From Chrysochromulina tobinii (taxonomy: Eukaryota > Haptophyta > Prymnesiales > Chrysochromulinaceae): a stretch of DNA of 16,372 nucleotides. A program made the translations under genes and the position numbers. Below are positions 1 to 7,112 of this stretch, piece by piece. The stretch spans positions 1 to 16,372 of the forward strand of contig JWZX01002013.1 in assembly GCA_001275005.1 (NCBI GenBank), in the 5' to 3' direction. Numbering within the stretch: position 1 is the stretch's first letter; the number at the start of each line of letters is the position of its first letter. The notes under the pieces are model-generated. The model saw only the letters and a list, made by a program, of their open reading frames with translations, did not search any database and was not told where the DNA came from.

Positions 1-2
1 AC

Positions 3-1532
3 CTCGCCGAGCTCGTCGACGTGGCCGCCATGATCCTCATCAAGCGCCTCGAGGCCACCAGCCCAGCTGTGAATGTGAAGAGCCCAGCCGCCGCCGCGGG
101 GGCGTTTGAGGCCATCGGGCAGCTGCTTGCCCTCGGGGCTGCGGCCGAGCTGCGCGCTCCTCGGGCCCTCTCCACATACGTCTCGGACGAGTCACAGCCG
201 GAGGCGTCGCGGCTCAGCTTGCTCGAGCTACTCCACAGGGGCGATGCCAACCGTGCCTCACGGGCCCTTGCCGCCGCCGACGACGGCGAGGCTGCGCGGG
301 AGCTGGAGTTGCTGCGCCAGCTGCATGCGCGGCGCGTGCTGCGTGCCATGTATGCCGCTCCGTCCCCGCCTTCGCCTCCCCCGCCCACCTCCCCCACGGT
401 GCCCCCCACGGCCGCCGACACAGCGGCGACGCACTCGGAGGCACTCGAGGCGTCGTCGTGGGCACTCGCGGCCGGCCTGGCGGTGATCGCAGCGCCCGGT
501 GCGCTGCAGACGACCGACGGCATGGGGGCGGCGTTTGCGCAGCTGCTCGCGTGCGCGACCGCACCGGCGCTGGCCGGCGATCTGGTTGAGCGGCTGGTCG
601 GGCTGGCCGAGCTTCTGAGCAGCTGGCGCCCGCAGCTCATTCAAACAGCCACGTTCAGCGCCCCGTCACCTCCCGTAGTCGGCGCCGCGGCCACCGCCGC
701 CGACAACGACGCCACGGCGGCGGCCGCAACCGCACCCCCACTGCACGCGGAATGTGCCGCGCTGCTGGAGCTTGCGGTCCGGCGGTGCGGCTGCGGCGCG
801 CTCGTGCGGCTTCGGCGCGCGCTGCCCCCTCCGCCGATCCTCACGCTCGCGGAGGAGCACTCCCTAATGACGTCATTAAGGGGTTCGTCACTAAGGGGTT
901 CGTCCTCGCCGCCGATCCTCACGCTCGCGGAGGGGCACTCCCTCGCCGCCGAGGTCCATGCATCCGCCCTCGAAGGCGCAAGAGCCGATGCCAGTGATGG
1001 CGGCGCCGCGGCGCCCGGCATGGCGCCAGGTGCCGTCGATGCGGCCGCAGCGGCGGCGGCCGAGCGCCACGCCGAGCGCGCGTGTACCACGAGCGCGATG
1101 CTCTCCGGATGGCCCACGCTTGAGGATGGCGCCCTGAGCGCTCTCGCGAGCGCCTCCGCCACGTCCCTCGGCTTCGGCGACGCGGCAGCAGAGCTCGAGC
1201 TGCTCGAGCTGCTCCTCTTGCGTGGCTGGCTGCCCCGGCTTGCTGGGTCAAACTACTGGGCGCGAGCGCTCGCGGTGCTGCGCGACGCTCCTTCGGAGGC
1301 GCTGCCCGCACGCGCGATCGCGGCGCTCGGGACGGCGCGGCTCTACGGCCTCGCGGGCTCGATTGTGCTCCATCGGAGTCGCGTGCACCCCGCCCTTCAT
1401 TCGGCTGCCGCTCAGCTCGGCGCCCTGCGCGCCTATTGTCGCGAGCGAGTGGCAGCTACGATGAGCCAGGGCGGCCGGGCCGGTACCCCGGACGAGCTCG
1501 AGCTCAGCCGGCTGCTCCAGCGGTATCAATGA
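3..1532 (+). CDS. Ala-rich helical protein, C-terminal part (5' end outside window)
   Basis: This frame is open from the left edge (Leu-Ala-Glu-Leu-Val-Asp...) to the TGA at 1530-1532, so at least 509 residues are seen and the true start lies outside the window. The protein is rich in Ala and Leu and reads as successive amphipathic helices, broken by low-complexity linkers: a Pro/Ser/Thr-rich one near nt 355-420 and Ala-rich ones near 665-740 and 1000-1075. No catalytic motif, signal peptide or membrane segment is visible. The last 90 residues (Leu-rich helix, then YWARALAVL, then GLAGSIVLHRSRVHPALHSA) recall helical-solenoid C-termini such as those of the NBAS/MIP2/Sec39 tethering-complex family. 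That is a weak impression by eye and should not be treated as an assignment. An in-frame 78-bp duplication/insertion interrupts the chain at 831-943. The gene converges on the minus-strand gene ending at 1910. Confidence 0.7.
   Translation, partial: LAELVDVAAMILIKRLEATSPAVNVKSPAAAAGAFEAIGQLLALGAAAELRAPRALSTYVSDESQPEASRLSLLELLHRGDANRASRALAAADDGEAARELELLRQLHARRVLRAMYAAPSPPSPPPPTSPTVPPTAADTAATHSEALEASSWALAAGLAVIAAPGALQTTDGMGAAFAQLLACATAPALAGDLVERLVGLAELLSSWRPQLIQTATFSAPSPPVVGAAATAADNDATAAAATAPPLHAECAALLELAVRRCGCGALVRLRRALPPPPILTLAEEHSLMTSLRGSSLRGSSSPPILTLAEGHSLAAEVHASALEGARADASDGGAAAPGMAPGAVDAAAAAAAERHAERACTTSAMLSGWPTLEDGALSALASASATSLGFGDAAAELELLELLLLRGWLPRLAGSNYWARALAVLRDAPSEALPARAIAALGTARLYGLAGSIVLHRSRVHPALHSAAAQLGALRAYCRERVAATMSQGGRAGTPDELELSRLLQRYQ
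831..943. repeat. 35-bp direct repeat flanking a palindrome-containing insert
   Basis: Two 35-bp copies (831-865 and 909-943) differ at one base and are 78 bp apart, exactly 26 codons, so the upstream gene stays in frame. Between them lie the perfect 14-bp palindrome TAATGACGTCATTA (865-878), which contains a CRE-type TGACGTCA core, and a tandem repeat of a 15-bp unit containing aaggggttcgtc (877-904). The encoded peptide carries the motif PPILTLAE-E/G-HSL twice, with a Ser/Arg/Leu linker between. It looks like a local duplication plus filler DNA, or a very small inserted element. Confidence 0.8.
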
Positions 1533-1909
1533 AGCCGAGCGCGCACATGACGGGCTTGTTAAACGTTAACAGCGACCAAGCAGTTTGCGAGACACGGGGA
1601 GCGCGCGTGCACAGATCAAGTTGAACTGAAACATCGTATAATTTTACGGCTTATGGATTTCAAACGACGGTTTTTCGTCAATTTTCGCTCACTTTACCGC
1701 TCAGGTGGCCACCACGCCTCTAGGTACACCACTAACCAGTCCCACGGTCTACCATCAGATTCATGCTCAACTTCAGTGATAAGGCACACGATGCCCGGCA
1801 TCACATTGTGCAGAACCCAGGCCATGGGAACTTATAGCATATGCTCCTCTGACTCGGATCACACACACAGATGTGCAGGTGTCCATGTAGAGATACCTCG
1901 GTCGCGAGT
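1533..1909. other. Convergent intergenic region, AT-richer, no gene seen
   Basis: This stretch separates the 3' ends of two converging genes. It is clearly less GC-rich than the coding DNA (for example atcgtataattttacgg near 1633). I see no convincing coding sequence on either strand. It probably holds both 3' untranslated regions and their processing signals. The only discrete structure I noted is the short inverted repeat at 1557-1571. Confidence 0.6.
1557..1571. repeat. Short inverted repeat after gene 1 stop
   Basis: TGTTAA and TTAACA face each other across a 3-nt spacer (ACG), about 25 nt after the stop codon of the left gene. It could form a small hairpin or be part of a 3'-end signal. 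A similar TGTTAA lies downstream of the gene ending at 11358. No stronger claim is possible. Confidence 0.4.
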
Positions 1910-4294
1910 CTAGATCCGGTGCAGCACCGTGAACGTGTGCTCCTTGAAGGTGTGGCGTGAGCCGATCACCAGCTCTGAGCTGCCTGTGCGGATGTAGAAT
2001 GTCTTGCCGCGCCCAGCGTTGATGTTGAAGTGGGGCTTTTTGGTTGAGAAGTGGAGCCGCGCGTTGCGCTTGTCGCCGTTTTCGTCCTGGATGACATATC
2101 CTGGATGGGTGCCTTTGCGGCTCTTATTGACGATCGCGATCTCGCGCTCCGTTGCCGTGCCCCTCATGACGTTGGCATGCGCATGCTTGATGGTCTTGCC
2201 TGCGAGGGCACACAGAGAGAGATACGAACAAGCAGTGAGTGAGAGGTGAGATTTGGCACTCAGATGGGGCTGGTGTTGGGCTGGGAGCACGCACCGGCAT
2301 TCTCTCCGCCCTTGGCAATCTTCTTGACTATGGCCTTCTCGTGCTCCGTCGCCTTGCCGCCCTTGACATTCGCATGCGCGTCCTTGATGACCTTGTCTGC
2401 GAGGGCAACCAGAGAGAGTCACACACGCTTGGTGAGTGAGAGGAGAGATTGGGCACTCGGGAGGGGCTGGGGTTGGGATGTGCGGGCGCACAGCCGTCAT
2501 TCAACTTCTTTACGATGGTCTTCTCGATCTCTGTGGCCGTGCCGTTCTTCGCGTTGGTGAGCGCCTCCTTGACCTTCTTGGCTGTGAAGGCACATTGCGT
2601 GAGTCGGCACACACAGGCAGGGTTAGAGTGTTTGGGCATCAGGGAGGGGTTGGGGTTGGGATGTGCGGGCGCACTGCCATCATTCATCTTCTTTACGATG
2701 GTCTTCTCGATCTCGGTGGTGGTGCCGTTCTTCTTGTTGGCGTGCGCCTCCTTGACCTTCTTGGCTGTGAAGGCACATTGCGTGAGTCGGCACACACAGG
2801 CAGGGTTAGAGTGTTTGGGCATCAGGGAGGGGTTGGGGTTGGGATGTGCGGGCGCACTGCCGTCATTCATCTTCTTTACGATGGTCTTCTCGATCTCGGT
2901 GGCGGTGCCGTTCTTCTTGTTGGCGTGCGCCTCCTTGACCTTCTTGGCTGTGAAGGCACATTGCGTGAGTCGGCACACACAGGCAGGGTGAGAGTGTTTG
3001 GGCTTTAGGGAGGGGCTGGGGTTGGGATGTGCGGGCGCACAGCCGTCATTCATCTTCTTTACGATGGTCTTCTCGATCTCTGTGGCCGTGCCGTTCTTCG
3101 CGTTGGCGAGCGCCTCCTTGACCTTCTTGGCTGTGAAGGCACATTGCGTGAGTCGGCACACACAGGCAGGGTTAGAGTGTTTGGGCTTTAGGGAGGGGCT
3201 GGGGTTGGGCTGGGCAGGCGCACTGCCGTCATTCATCTTCTTTACGATGGTCTTCTCGATCTCGGTGGCGGTGCCGTTCTTCTTGTTGGCATGCGCGTCC
3301 TTGACCTTCTTGGCTGTGAAGGCACATCGTGTGAGTCGGCACACACAGGCAGGGTGAGAGAGTTTGGGCTTTAGGGAGGGGCTGGGGTTGGGCTGGGCAG
3401 GCGCACCGCCCTTGGCCGAGTTCTTGGCCCGCACCTTCTTGAGCTCGTTGAGCTGCTCCGAGTCCGTCGGCACCACCTCGGTGGGGCCGTACCGGCGCCA
3501 CCGGCCCCACCGAGCCTCATCCAAGTACTCGAGGCCGTGTTGGGTATTGCCAAGGCTCCGAGGCTGCAATTTGAACTCGGCGTCGATCATGTCCTCGTTC
3601 ACGGCCAAGAAGAGGATCAGTTGGCCACCTGCCATGCAGGCGAAGCCCCGCGCAGCGAGCAGGGCCGCAAGGGCGCGCAGCTCGTCGGTGGTGTCCGCAC
3701 GGAGCTCCCGCTCCGTGATGGCAGCAATCGTGCCACCATCACGGAGCAGGCCGTCCTCGATGAGCTTGGCCTGCACGTGCTCCTTGAGCTCGGTGGTCAC
3801 CTCGCTGAAGATGGGGCTGCCGTGCAGCGCACGCCGCGCCGCCGCGTCCACCACGTTCAGGTTGTGGCAGAGCGTCAGCTCGCCGTTCGACTTGGTCTTC
3901 GGCTTGGGCGCTCCGAGCGCGATCTGGCCGGCAGGGGAGCACATGATGAGCGCCGCTGCCCCCTGGCACCCTGACCGCTTGTCCTCCTTGACCACGAAGC
4001 AGCCGTGGTACTCCTCGTCGGAGGTGTCAATGTTGCGCTCCTTGTCGGCGAACAGATGGTTCTTGTACTCGTTCTCGGGGTGGGCCCAGGAGATGAGGTC
4101 GGTGTTGGGGTAGGCCTCGGTGCAGTTGATCGTGGAGATGCGGACCTGCGCGCCACGGGGGAGACGAGAATCGGCGTGAGTGCGGGCGGTGGGCTGGGAT
4201 GCGAGCTGCGTGCGGCCAGGCAATCGCGCAGCGCGAACCTCTCACGCAAGCACCGCCCCTCTCATCACACGCCCTACCCTACCCTCGTCTTCAT
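1910..4294 (-). CDS. Nine-exon gene for a 30-residue-repeat protein of unknown function
   Basis: Predicted exons, 5' to 3' on the minus strand: 4294-4283 (tentative, Met-Lys-Thr-Arg), 4145-3407, 3313-3224, 3130-3041, 2947-2858, 2764-2675, 2581-2492, 2396-2295 and 2199-1910. They sum to 1593 nt, a multiple of three, giving about 530 residues. Internal introns are phase 1, start with GTGCG and end in ACAG or GCAG; the first is phase 0. The N-terminal 250 residues form a mixed globular region (HNLNVVDAAARRALHG, ELRALAALLAARGFACMAGG) that I do not recognise. Seven repeats follow, with consensus K-x-[VI]-K-x-A-x-[AT]-N-x-[KM]-x-G-x-[AT]-TE-x-E-x-x-IV-x-K, each likely two helices and strongly basic. 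A C-terminal domain of about 70 residues (HPGYVIQDENGDKRNARLHF ... FTVLHRI) looks beta-rich. The first exon is the least certain part, because other upstream ATGs exist. The basic repeats could bind nucleic acid or acidic partners, but this is conjecture. Confidence 0.8.
2492..3406 (-). repeat. Five-unit tandem array of 183-bp exon+intron modules
   Basis: Each module is a 93-nt intron plus a 90-nt exon, 183 bp with no length variation. Exons are at 2492-2581, 2675-2764, 2858-2947, 3041-3130 and 3224-3313. The introns preceding them in the transcript are 2582-2674, 2765-2857, 2948-3040, 3131-3223 and 3314-3406. Introns are as conserved as exons: 2582-2674 and 2765-2857 appear identical over all 93 nt, and the modules 2582-2764 and 2765-2947 differ at only two positions. 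This points to recent duplication or conversion. Two exon flavours occur, EAHANKK/DAHANKK and EALANAK/EALTNAK. All exons are symmetric (phase 1-1), and the introns have no stop in the exon frame. Confidence 0.93.
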
Positions 4295-4487
4295 CACCAA
4301 CACATCCCAATTGGGAAGTGTAGAGTTGCCACAGAGGCATCTCGGATCATCACGGGGCGGGGCGGGCGTGCGCGCGCGCTCCTCCATGTTCGTGTGAACT
4401 CGATTGAGCGGCGACGAGTTGCGGTGAATTTTGCAACGGCTGACGACCACGGGTGGGTGCCCGTAACGACGCGATTTCGTCAGATTT

Positions 4488-4495
4488 TATAAATA
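4488..4495 (+). promoter_or_regulatory. TATA box (TATAAATA) for the gene at 4613
   Basis: TATAAATA stands out in otherwise GC-rich DNA, 125 bp upstream of the ATG at 4613. A start site about 30 bp downstream would fall near 4515-4525, at the ACCGGT palindrome. On the other strand the same block reads TATAAAATC. Confidence 0.55.
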
Positions 4496-4511
4496 CCCGT
4501 TTCCATACACC

Positions 4512-4540
4512 CGTTCGACCGGGACCGGTCCGTCCGAACG
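4512..4540. promoter_or_regulatory. Imperfect palindrome centred on ACCGGT at the expected start site
   Basis: The perfect core GGACCGGTCC (4522-4531) is flanked by inverted arms CGTTCG (4512-4517) and CGAACG (4535-4540), giving an imperfect 29-bp palindrome. Its centre lies about 38 bp downstream of the first base of the TATA box. A matching arrangement occurs at 8928-8975 in front of another gene. It may be an operator-like protein site or a start-site element. Confidence 0.45.
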
Positions 4541-4554
4541 CACGGGGGTGATAC

Positions 4555-4608
4555 ATGGACACGGGCGCGATGTATTTTTGGTCGAAACGGACATGTGGTA
4601 AAGACTGA
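4555..4608 (+). promoter_or_regulatory. Upstream ORF of 17 codons ending 4 nt before the main ATG
   Basis: ATG at 4555 opens a 17-codon frame with a second in-frame ATG at 4570, ending with TGA at 4606-4608. The main ATG follows at 4613. It lies inside the expected 5' leader, so scanning ribosomes would meet it first. A separate two-codon ORF (ATG TGG TAA) begins at 4593. The placement suggests translation by reinitiation or leaky scanning. Confidence 0.4.
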
Positions 4609-4612
4609 CGCT

Positions 4613-5971
4613 ATGGTGCGGGCGTCGTTCGGCTCCGGCGCGGACGCTTCCCGAATGCACCTGTCGGTGCTCGGGCCAACGGGCGCGCCCGTGATCAAGC
4701 TGCGCATCGACAAGGCCGAGTGGTGGACGCTCGAGACCATCACGGTGCTGCAGACGCCGGACGGCAGCCATGTCGGCGCTCCCTTTCAGCACGTCAACGC
4801 CGCAATGGGGCAGCTCAAAAGGTTCCTGCCGCACTCGAACGCGGCCAACTACATTGAGCTGCTCCAGGTCTACGTCGTCGGTGCGCTCGACGAGTCCGTG
4901 CTCGGCAAGCGTGAGATCCGCTTCAAGCTCTACGGCGAAAGCGTCAGCACGCGGCACAGTCCCGAGCTCCTCACCGCGCCGGTGCGGTGCCTCGAGGCCG
5001 AGCCGCTCGGAGGGGGGCGGCAGATGGCTGCCCGTGGCCGTCTTGCGTCCTTTTGCCCCGGCGCACCTGCCCGATGGGGAGTGCATCTCCCTCATGGCCG
5101 AGCTCATGCGCCAGGTGAGCAGTCGAGTGCAGACGGCCCACTGCTGACATTGGTCCTGCCTCACCGCCCTTTGCCTGCGTCGAGTCCCGTTGCCCCACAG
5201 GATAAACACGTCCCGTTCGTGCGCCCGCAGTTTCGCCGCGCGCCCCCAGGCGCGGCGCCCACGCCCGTCACCGGCTCGAAGCGCCCGCTGCCCGCAGGCT
5301 TCGAAGGCTTCCAGACCGTCGCCGAGCTGATGGCGAGCGAAGCTGGCGGCGGCGCGACCGCGAGCGCGGCCGCGAGCGCGGCCGCGGGCACGTGGGCGGC
5401 GCACTCGTCGATGTCGTGCCCCAGCGGCGAGGCGGCAACCGAGGCCCTGGCGGCGCCCAGCGACCCCCGCTCCGCCTGCCGCACTGCCAAAGGCGGAGCC
5501 AAGCCCAAGGGCGGGAAGCGCGACAAGTGGTTTGACAAGAAGGGCAACGTGGTCGTCGCGCGGCAGCAGGGCGACATGCTCTTCGCGTACTGGCCGACGT
5601 GCCTCGTGATCGTCGGCAAGCAGCACGGCGCGCCAAAGGGCGGGAGCAACTCGCCTCGGTACGTCCTCACGGAAGGCGTGCGGCCCTCGGCGTCGCCGGA
5701 TCTGTGGCACATTACCGAGGTGGACCCGCTCCCCGAGGTGCTGCCCGCGGTGTGGCGCGCCTACTCTGACGGCCGGTACGCGCACGACGGCGGCAAGCAG
5801 CGCATGCTCGAGGTCATGGTGTGGGCAGTCCAGAAGCAGAATGCGGCCGCGCCTTCGGCCTCATGGACGATGGATCGTACCTGGGACTGGCTCGTGCCGG
5901 AAGCGGCCGGCCGCTGGAGCGAGCTGCTCGCGGCGGCGGCGAGCGGAGCCCCCGCGGCATCCCTCTCGTAG
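4613..5971 (+). CDS. Two-exon protein of unknown function; one-base frame break in exon 1
   Basis: Exon 1 is 4613-5114, the intron is 5115-5200 (CAG|GTGAGC ... CCCACAG) and exon 2 is 5201-5971. The ATG at 4613 is the first in this frame after the TATA box. The frame breaks at a run of six G (5012-5017). Upstream the frame reads MVRASFGSGADASRMHLSVL...; downstream the protein-like frame (RWLPVAVLRPFAPAHLPDGE) is shifted by one. One G fewer joins the frames, keeps the intron in phase 0 and gives about 423 residues, which fits a consensus error. The N-terminal domain (residues 1-167) mixes strands and helices. A linker rich in Ala, Pro and Gly follows. The C-terminal domain (about 300-423) is rich in Trp and aromatic residues (RDKWFDKKGNVVVARQQGD, LLFAYWPTCLVIVGKQ-like, DRTWDWLVPEAAGRW). 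I do not recognise the family, and no catalytic motif or targeting signal is evident. Confidence 0.75.
   Translation: MVRASFGSGADASRMHLSVLGPTGAPVIKLRIDKAEWWTLETITVLQTPDGSHVGAPFQHVNAAMGQLKRFLPHSNAANYIELLQVYVVGALDESVLGKREIRFKLYGESVSTRHSPELLTAPVRCLEAEPLGGGRQMAARGRLASFCPGAPARWGVHLPHGRAHAPGEQSSADGPLLTLVLPHRPLPASSPVAPQDKHVPFVRPQFRRAPPGAAPTPVTGSKRPLPAGFEGFQTVAELMASEAGGGATASAAASAAAGTWAAHSSMSCPSGEAATEALAAPSDPRSACRTAKGGAKPKGGKRDKWFDKKGNVVVARQQGDMLFAYWPTCLVIVGKQHGAPKGGSNSPRYVLTEGVRPSASPDLWHITEVDPLPEVLPAVWRAYSDGRYAHDGGKQRMLEVMVWAVQKQNAAAPSASWTMDRTWDWLVPEAAGRWSELLAAAASGAPAASLS
5115..5200 (+). other. Spliceosomal intron, 86 nt
   Basis: The donor CAG|GTGAGC matches the eukaryotic consensus, and the acceptor is TTGCCCCACAG after a pyrimidine-rich tract. 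Removing it joins LMAELMRQ to DKHVPFVRPQ in phase 0. Its length is not a multiple of three, so retention would shift the frame. Confidence 0.8.
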
Positions 5972-6291
5972 AGGGCGGCGCCGGACGCGCACCCTGGCCC
6001 ACTTGCATGCCATGGGGGCAGGTGCATGCAGCGCGCGCACTCCGCACTTCGGATGGATATTTTGGGACGCGGGTCGGGCGTGTGTATAGTGTAACCTATG
6101 CGTGGGCGTGTGTGTCCTGTGAGCGCATATAGCGGCACGAAACGTTTAACTTTCGAAGTTTTATGTAAAGCGTGTGGGCGGAGCATAAGTCTCTATGAAG
6201 GTCGTCATTCACCCTGAGCCGGTAGGGTGGCTGCCGTCCTATGACTGGACTCGCAGCGAGGCCGTGTAGCCCTTCTGCAGCAGCGCGTGTC
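5972..6291. other. Intergenic region without a clear gene
   Basis: This covers the 3' flank of the gene ending at 5971 and the 3' flank of the broken minus-strand gene. AT-richer patches occur near 6055-6095 (ggatattttgg, tatagtgtaacc) and 6140-6170 (aacgtttaactttcgaag). TGTAA at 6082 could be a polyadenylation-type signal by analogy with green algae, which is only a guess. I see no coding sequence I trust here. Confidence 0.5.
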
Positions 6292-6876
6292 TCATCGGTT
6301 GCGTGCACATCTCTGGCGACTGGCGTGTGCCCAAGTGTGCCTCATCTTGAGGATCGCCTTGCGCGCCGTCTCTTGCGCGTCGCGCTTGTCACGCACTCCC
6401 TTCCGCATCTCGCGAGGTCGTTCGGGTCGCGCCAGCGTGCAGCAGTGCCTCGACGACGTTGGCCTCGCACGCGTTCATGCTTGTCCTGCGAGCAGTGAAG
6501 GAGCGCGAGATGTGGTTATCAGGCTGTAGAACAGGGGGAGAGGATGTGGCGTGCACATGCCCGCTGCCGTGCCGCGCGGGCGAAACTCTCTATTCGTCGA
6601 ACTCCTCGAAGGTTATCCACCCGGCAGTGTCCGACTGAGCGAAGGCGGCGAGGTCCATCAGGTCCTTCACAAGGTGCCCATGAGTCGGGCTGCGTCGCGC
6701 GACAACGTGACCTCCTCTCCGTCTCGCGCTCGCACGCGTATGTGCTCCTCGTGCTTGGCCTTCTTCGCCGTGGGCGCCTCCTGCCCGTGCTCCTCACTCA
6801 GCCGACGGCGCACGCACTTACGCACTTCACGCAAAGTTGAGGTGCCAGCACGACGCGCGACGCTTCTCGTTTCGGG
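6292..6876 (-). pseudogene. SKP1/BTB-like gene, frame-disturbed or decayed
   Basis: On the minus strand, 6876-6667 reads as a start-less but protein-like frame: LREVRKCVRRRLSEEHGQ, then EEHIRVRARDGEEVTLSRDA, then ARLMGTL. It stops at TGA (6669-6667). In the next frame the chain continues LVKDLMDLAAFAQSDTAG (from 6673). One missing base, for example in the CC before TTGTG, would reconcile them. The pattern DGEE-V-x-LSRDAA-x-x-MGTLVKDLMD resembles the N-terminal half of SKP1/elongin-C/BTB folds, which act as adaptors in ubiquitin ligases. The shifted frame then either ends at TAG (6592-6590, after ITFEEFDE) or splices from GG|GTGGAT (donor at 6620) to TCGCAG (6486) in phase 2, giving TSMNACEANVVEALLHAGAT. 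A further shift near 6420 would be needed to reach the basic tail MRKGVRDKRDAQETARKAIL (6408 down to 6292). No good start codon was found. It could be a pseudogene or a real gene with assembly errors. Confidence 0.4.
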
Positions 6877-7112
6877 TCACGTGAAGGAGGTTCTTGCCGT
6901 GACTCTCCTTGTCGTGACTCCCCTTTTTCAAACGCCCATGACAGCGCCCCATGAACGCAAGGCGCGAGTCCGCGCCGCGCACTGAAACCTGCACCCGTTC
7001 TCTCGTTGCTCTCTCTGCGCTGTCACCCCCTCCAACCGCGAGCCTAAAAACCTCGTGGAAGGAACCTCGTCTCTCCATTGCCTGACACTATCATCAAGTC
7101 ATCGCGAGCAAC
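6877..7112. promoter_or_regulatory. Putative divergent 5' region
   Basis: This 236-bp stretch separates the minus-strand SKP1-like remnant from the plus-strand gene at 7113. It contains pyrimidine-rich stretches and a weak AT patch (cctaaaaacc, near 7044). There is no ATG between 7044 and 7113, so the first ATG of a transcript starting there would be the one chosen for the next gene. No specific promoter element can be claimed. Confidence 0.3.

Larger units (their letters stand above)
4295..4612. promoter_or_regulatory. Divergent promoter region between two genes
   Basis: This 318-bp stretch lies between the minus-strand repeat-protein gene and the plus-strand gene at 4613. It contains the perfect 12-bp palindrome TCCCAATTGGGA (4305-4316), a GC- and CpG-rich block (4350-4385), an AT-rich TATA-like core (4486-4495), an ACCGGT palindrome (4512-4540) and an upstream ORF (4555-4608). 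TTTATAAA (4486-4493) reads the same on both strands, so it could serve transcription in both directions. That is inferred from symmetry only. Confidence 0.5.

Noticed and set aside
641-1162. 173-aa minus-strand ORF
   Set aside because: Antisense shadow of the Ala-rich left gene in GC-rich DNA.
2436-3357. Plus-strand repeat ORFs (190, 180 and 119 aa) across the array
   Set aside because: They are antisense to the exons and arise because a 183-bp period keeps any stop-free frame open. The minus strand has phase-consistent splice sites and summed exon length divisible by three.
2459-3406. CRISPR-like or satellite array
   Set aside because: Whole 183-bp units are repeated with no unique spacers, and each unit is a coding exon plus an intron with splice signals.
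2328-4223. A single uninterrupted 631-aa minus-strand protein
   Set aside because: It reads through the introns and ends in a frameshifted Arg/Ser-rich tail at 2328, missing the true C-terminal domain. The spliced model explains the phases and the 95-nt introns.
4487-5785. 432-aa minus-strand ORF
   Set aside because: It has an Arg/Gly/Ala-rich shadow composition opposite a spliced plus-strand gene with TATA box and consensus intron.
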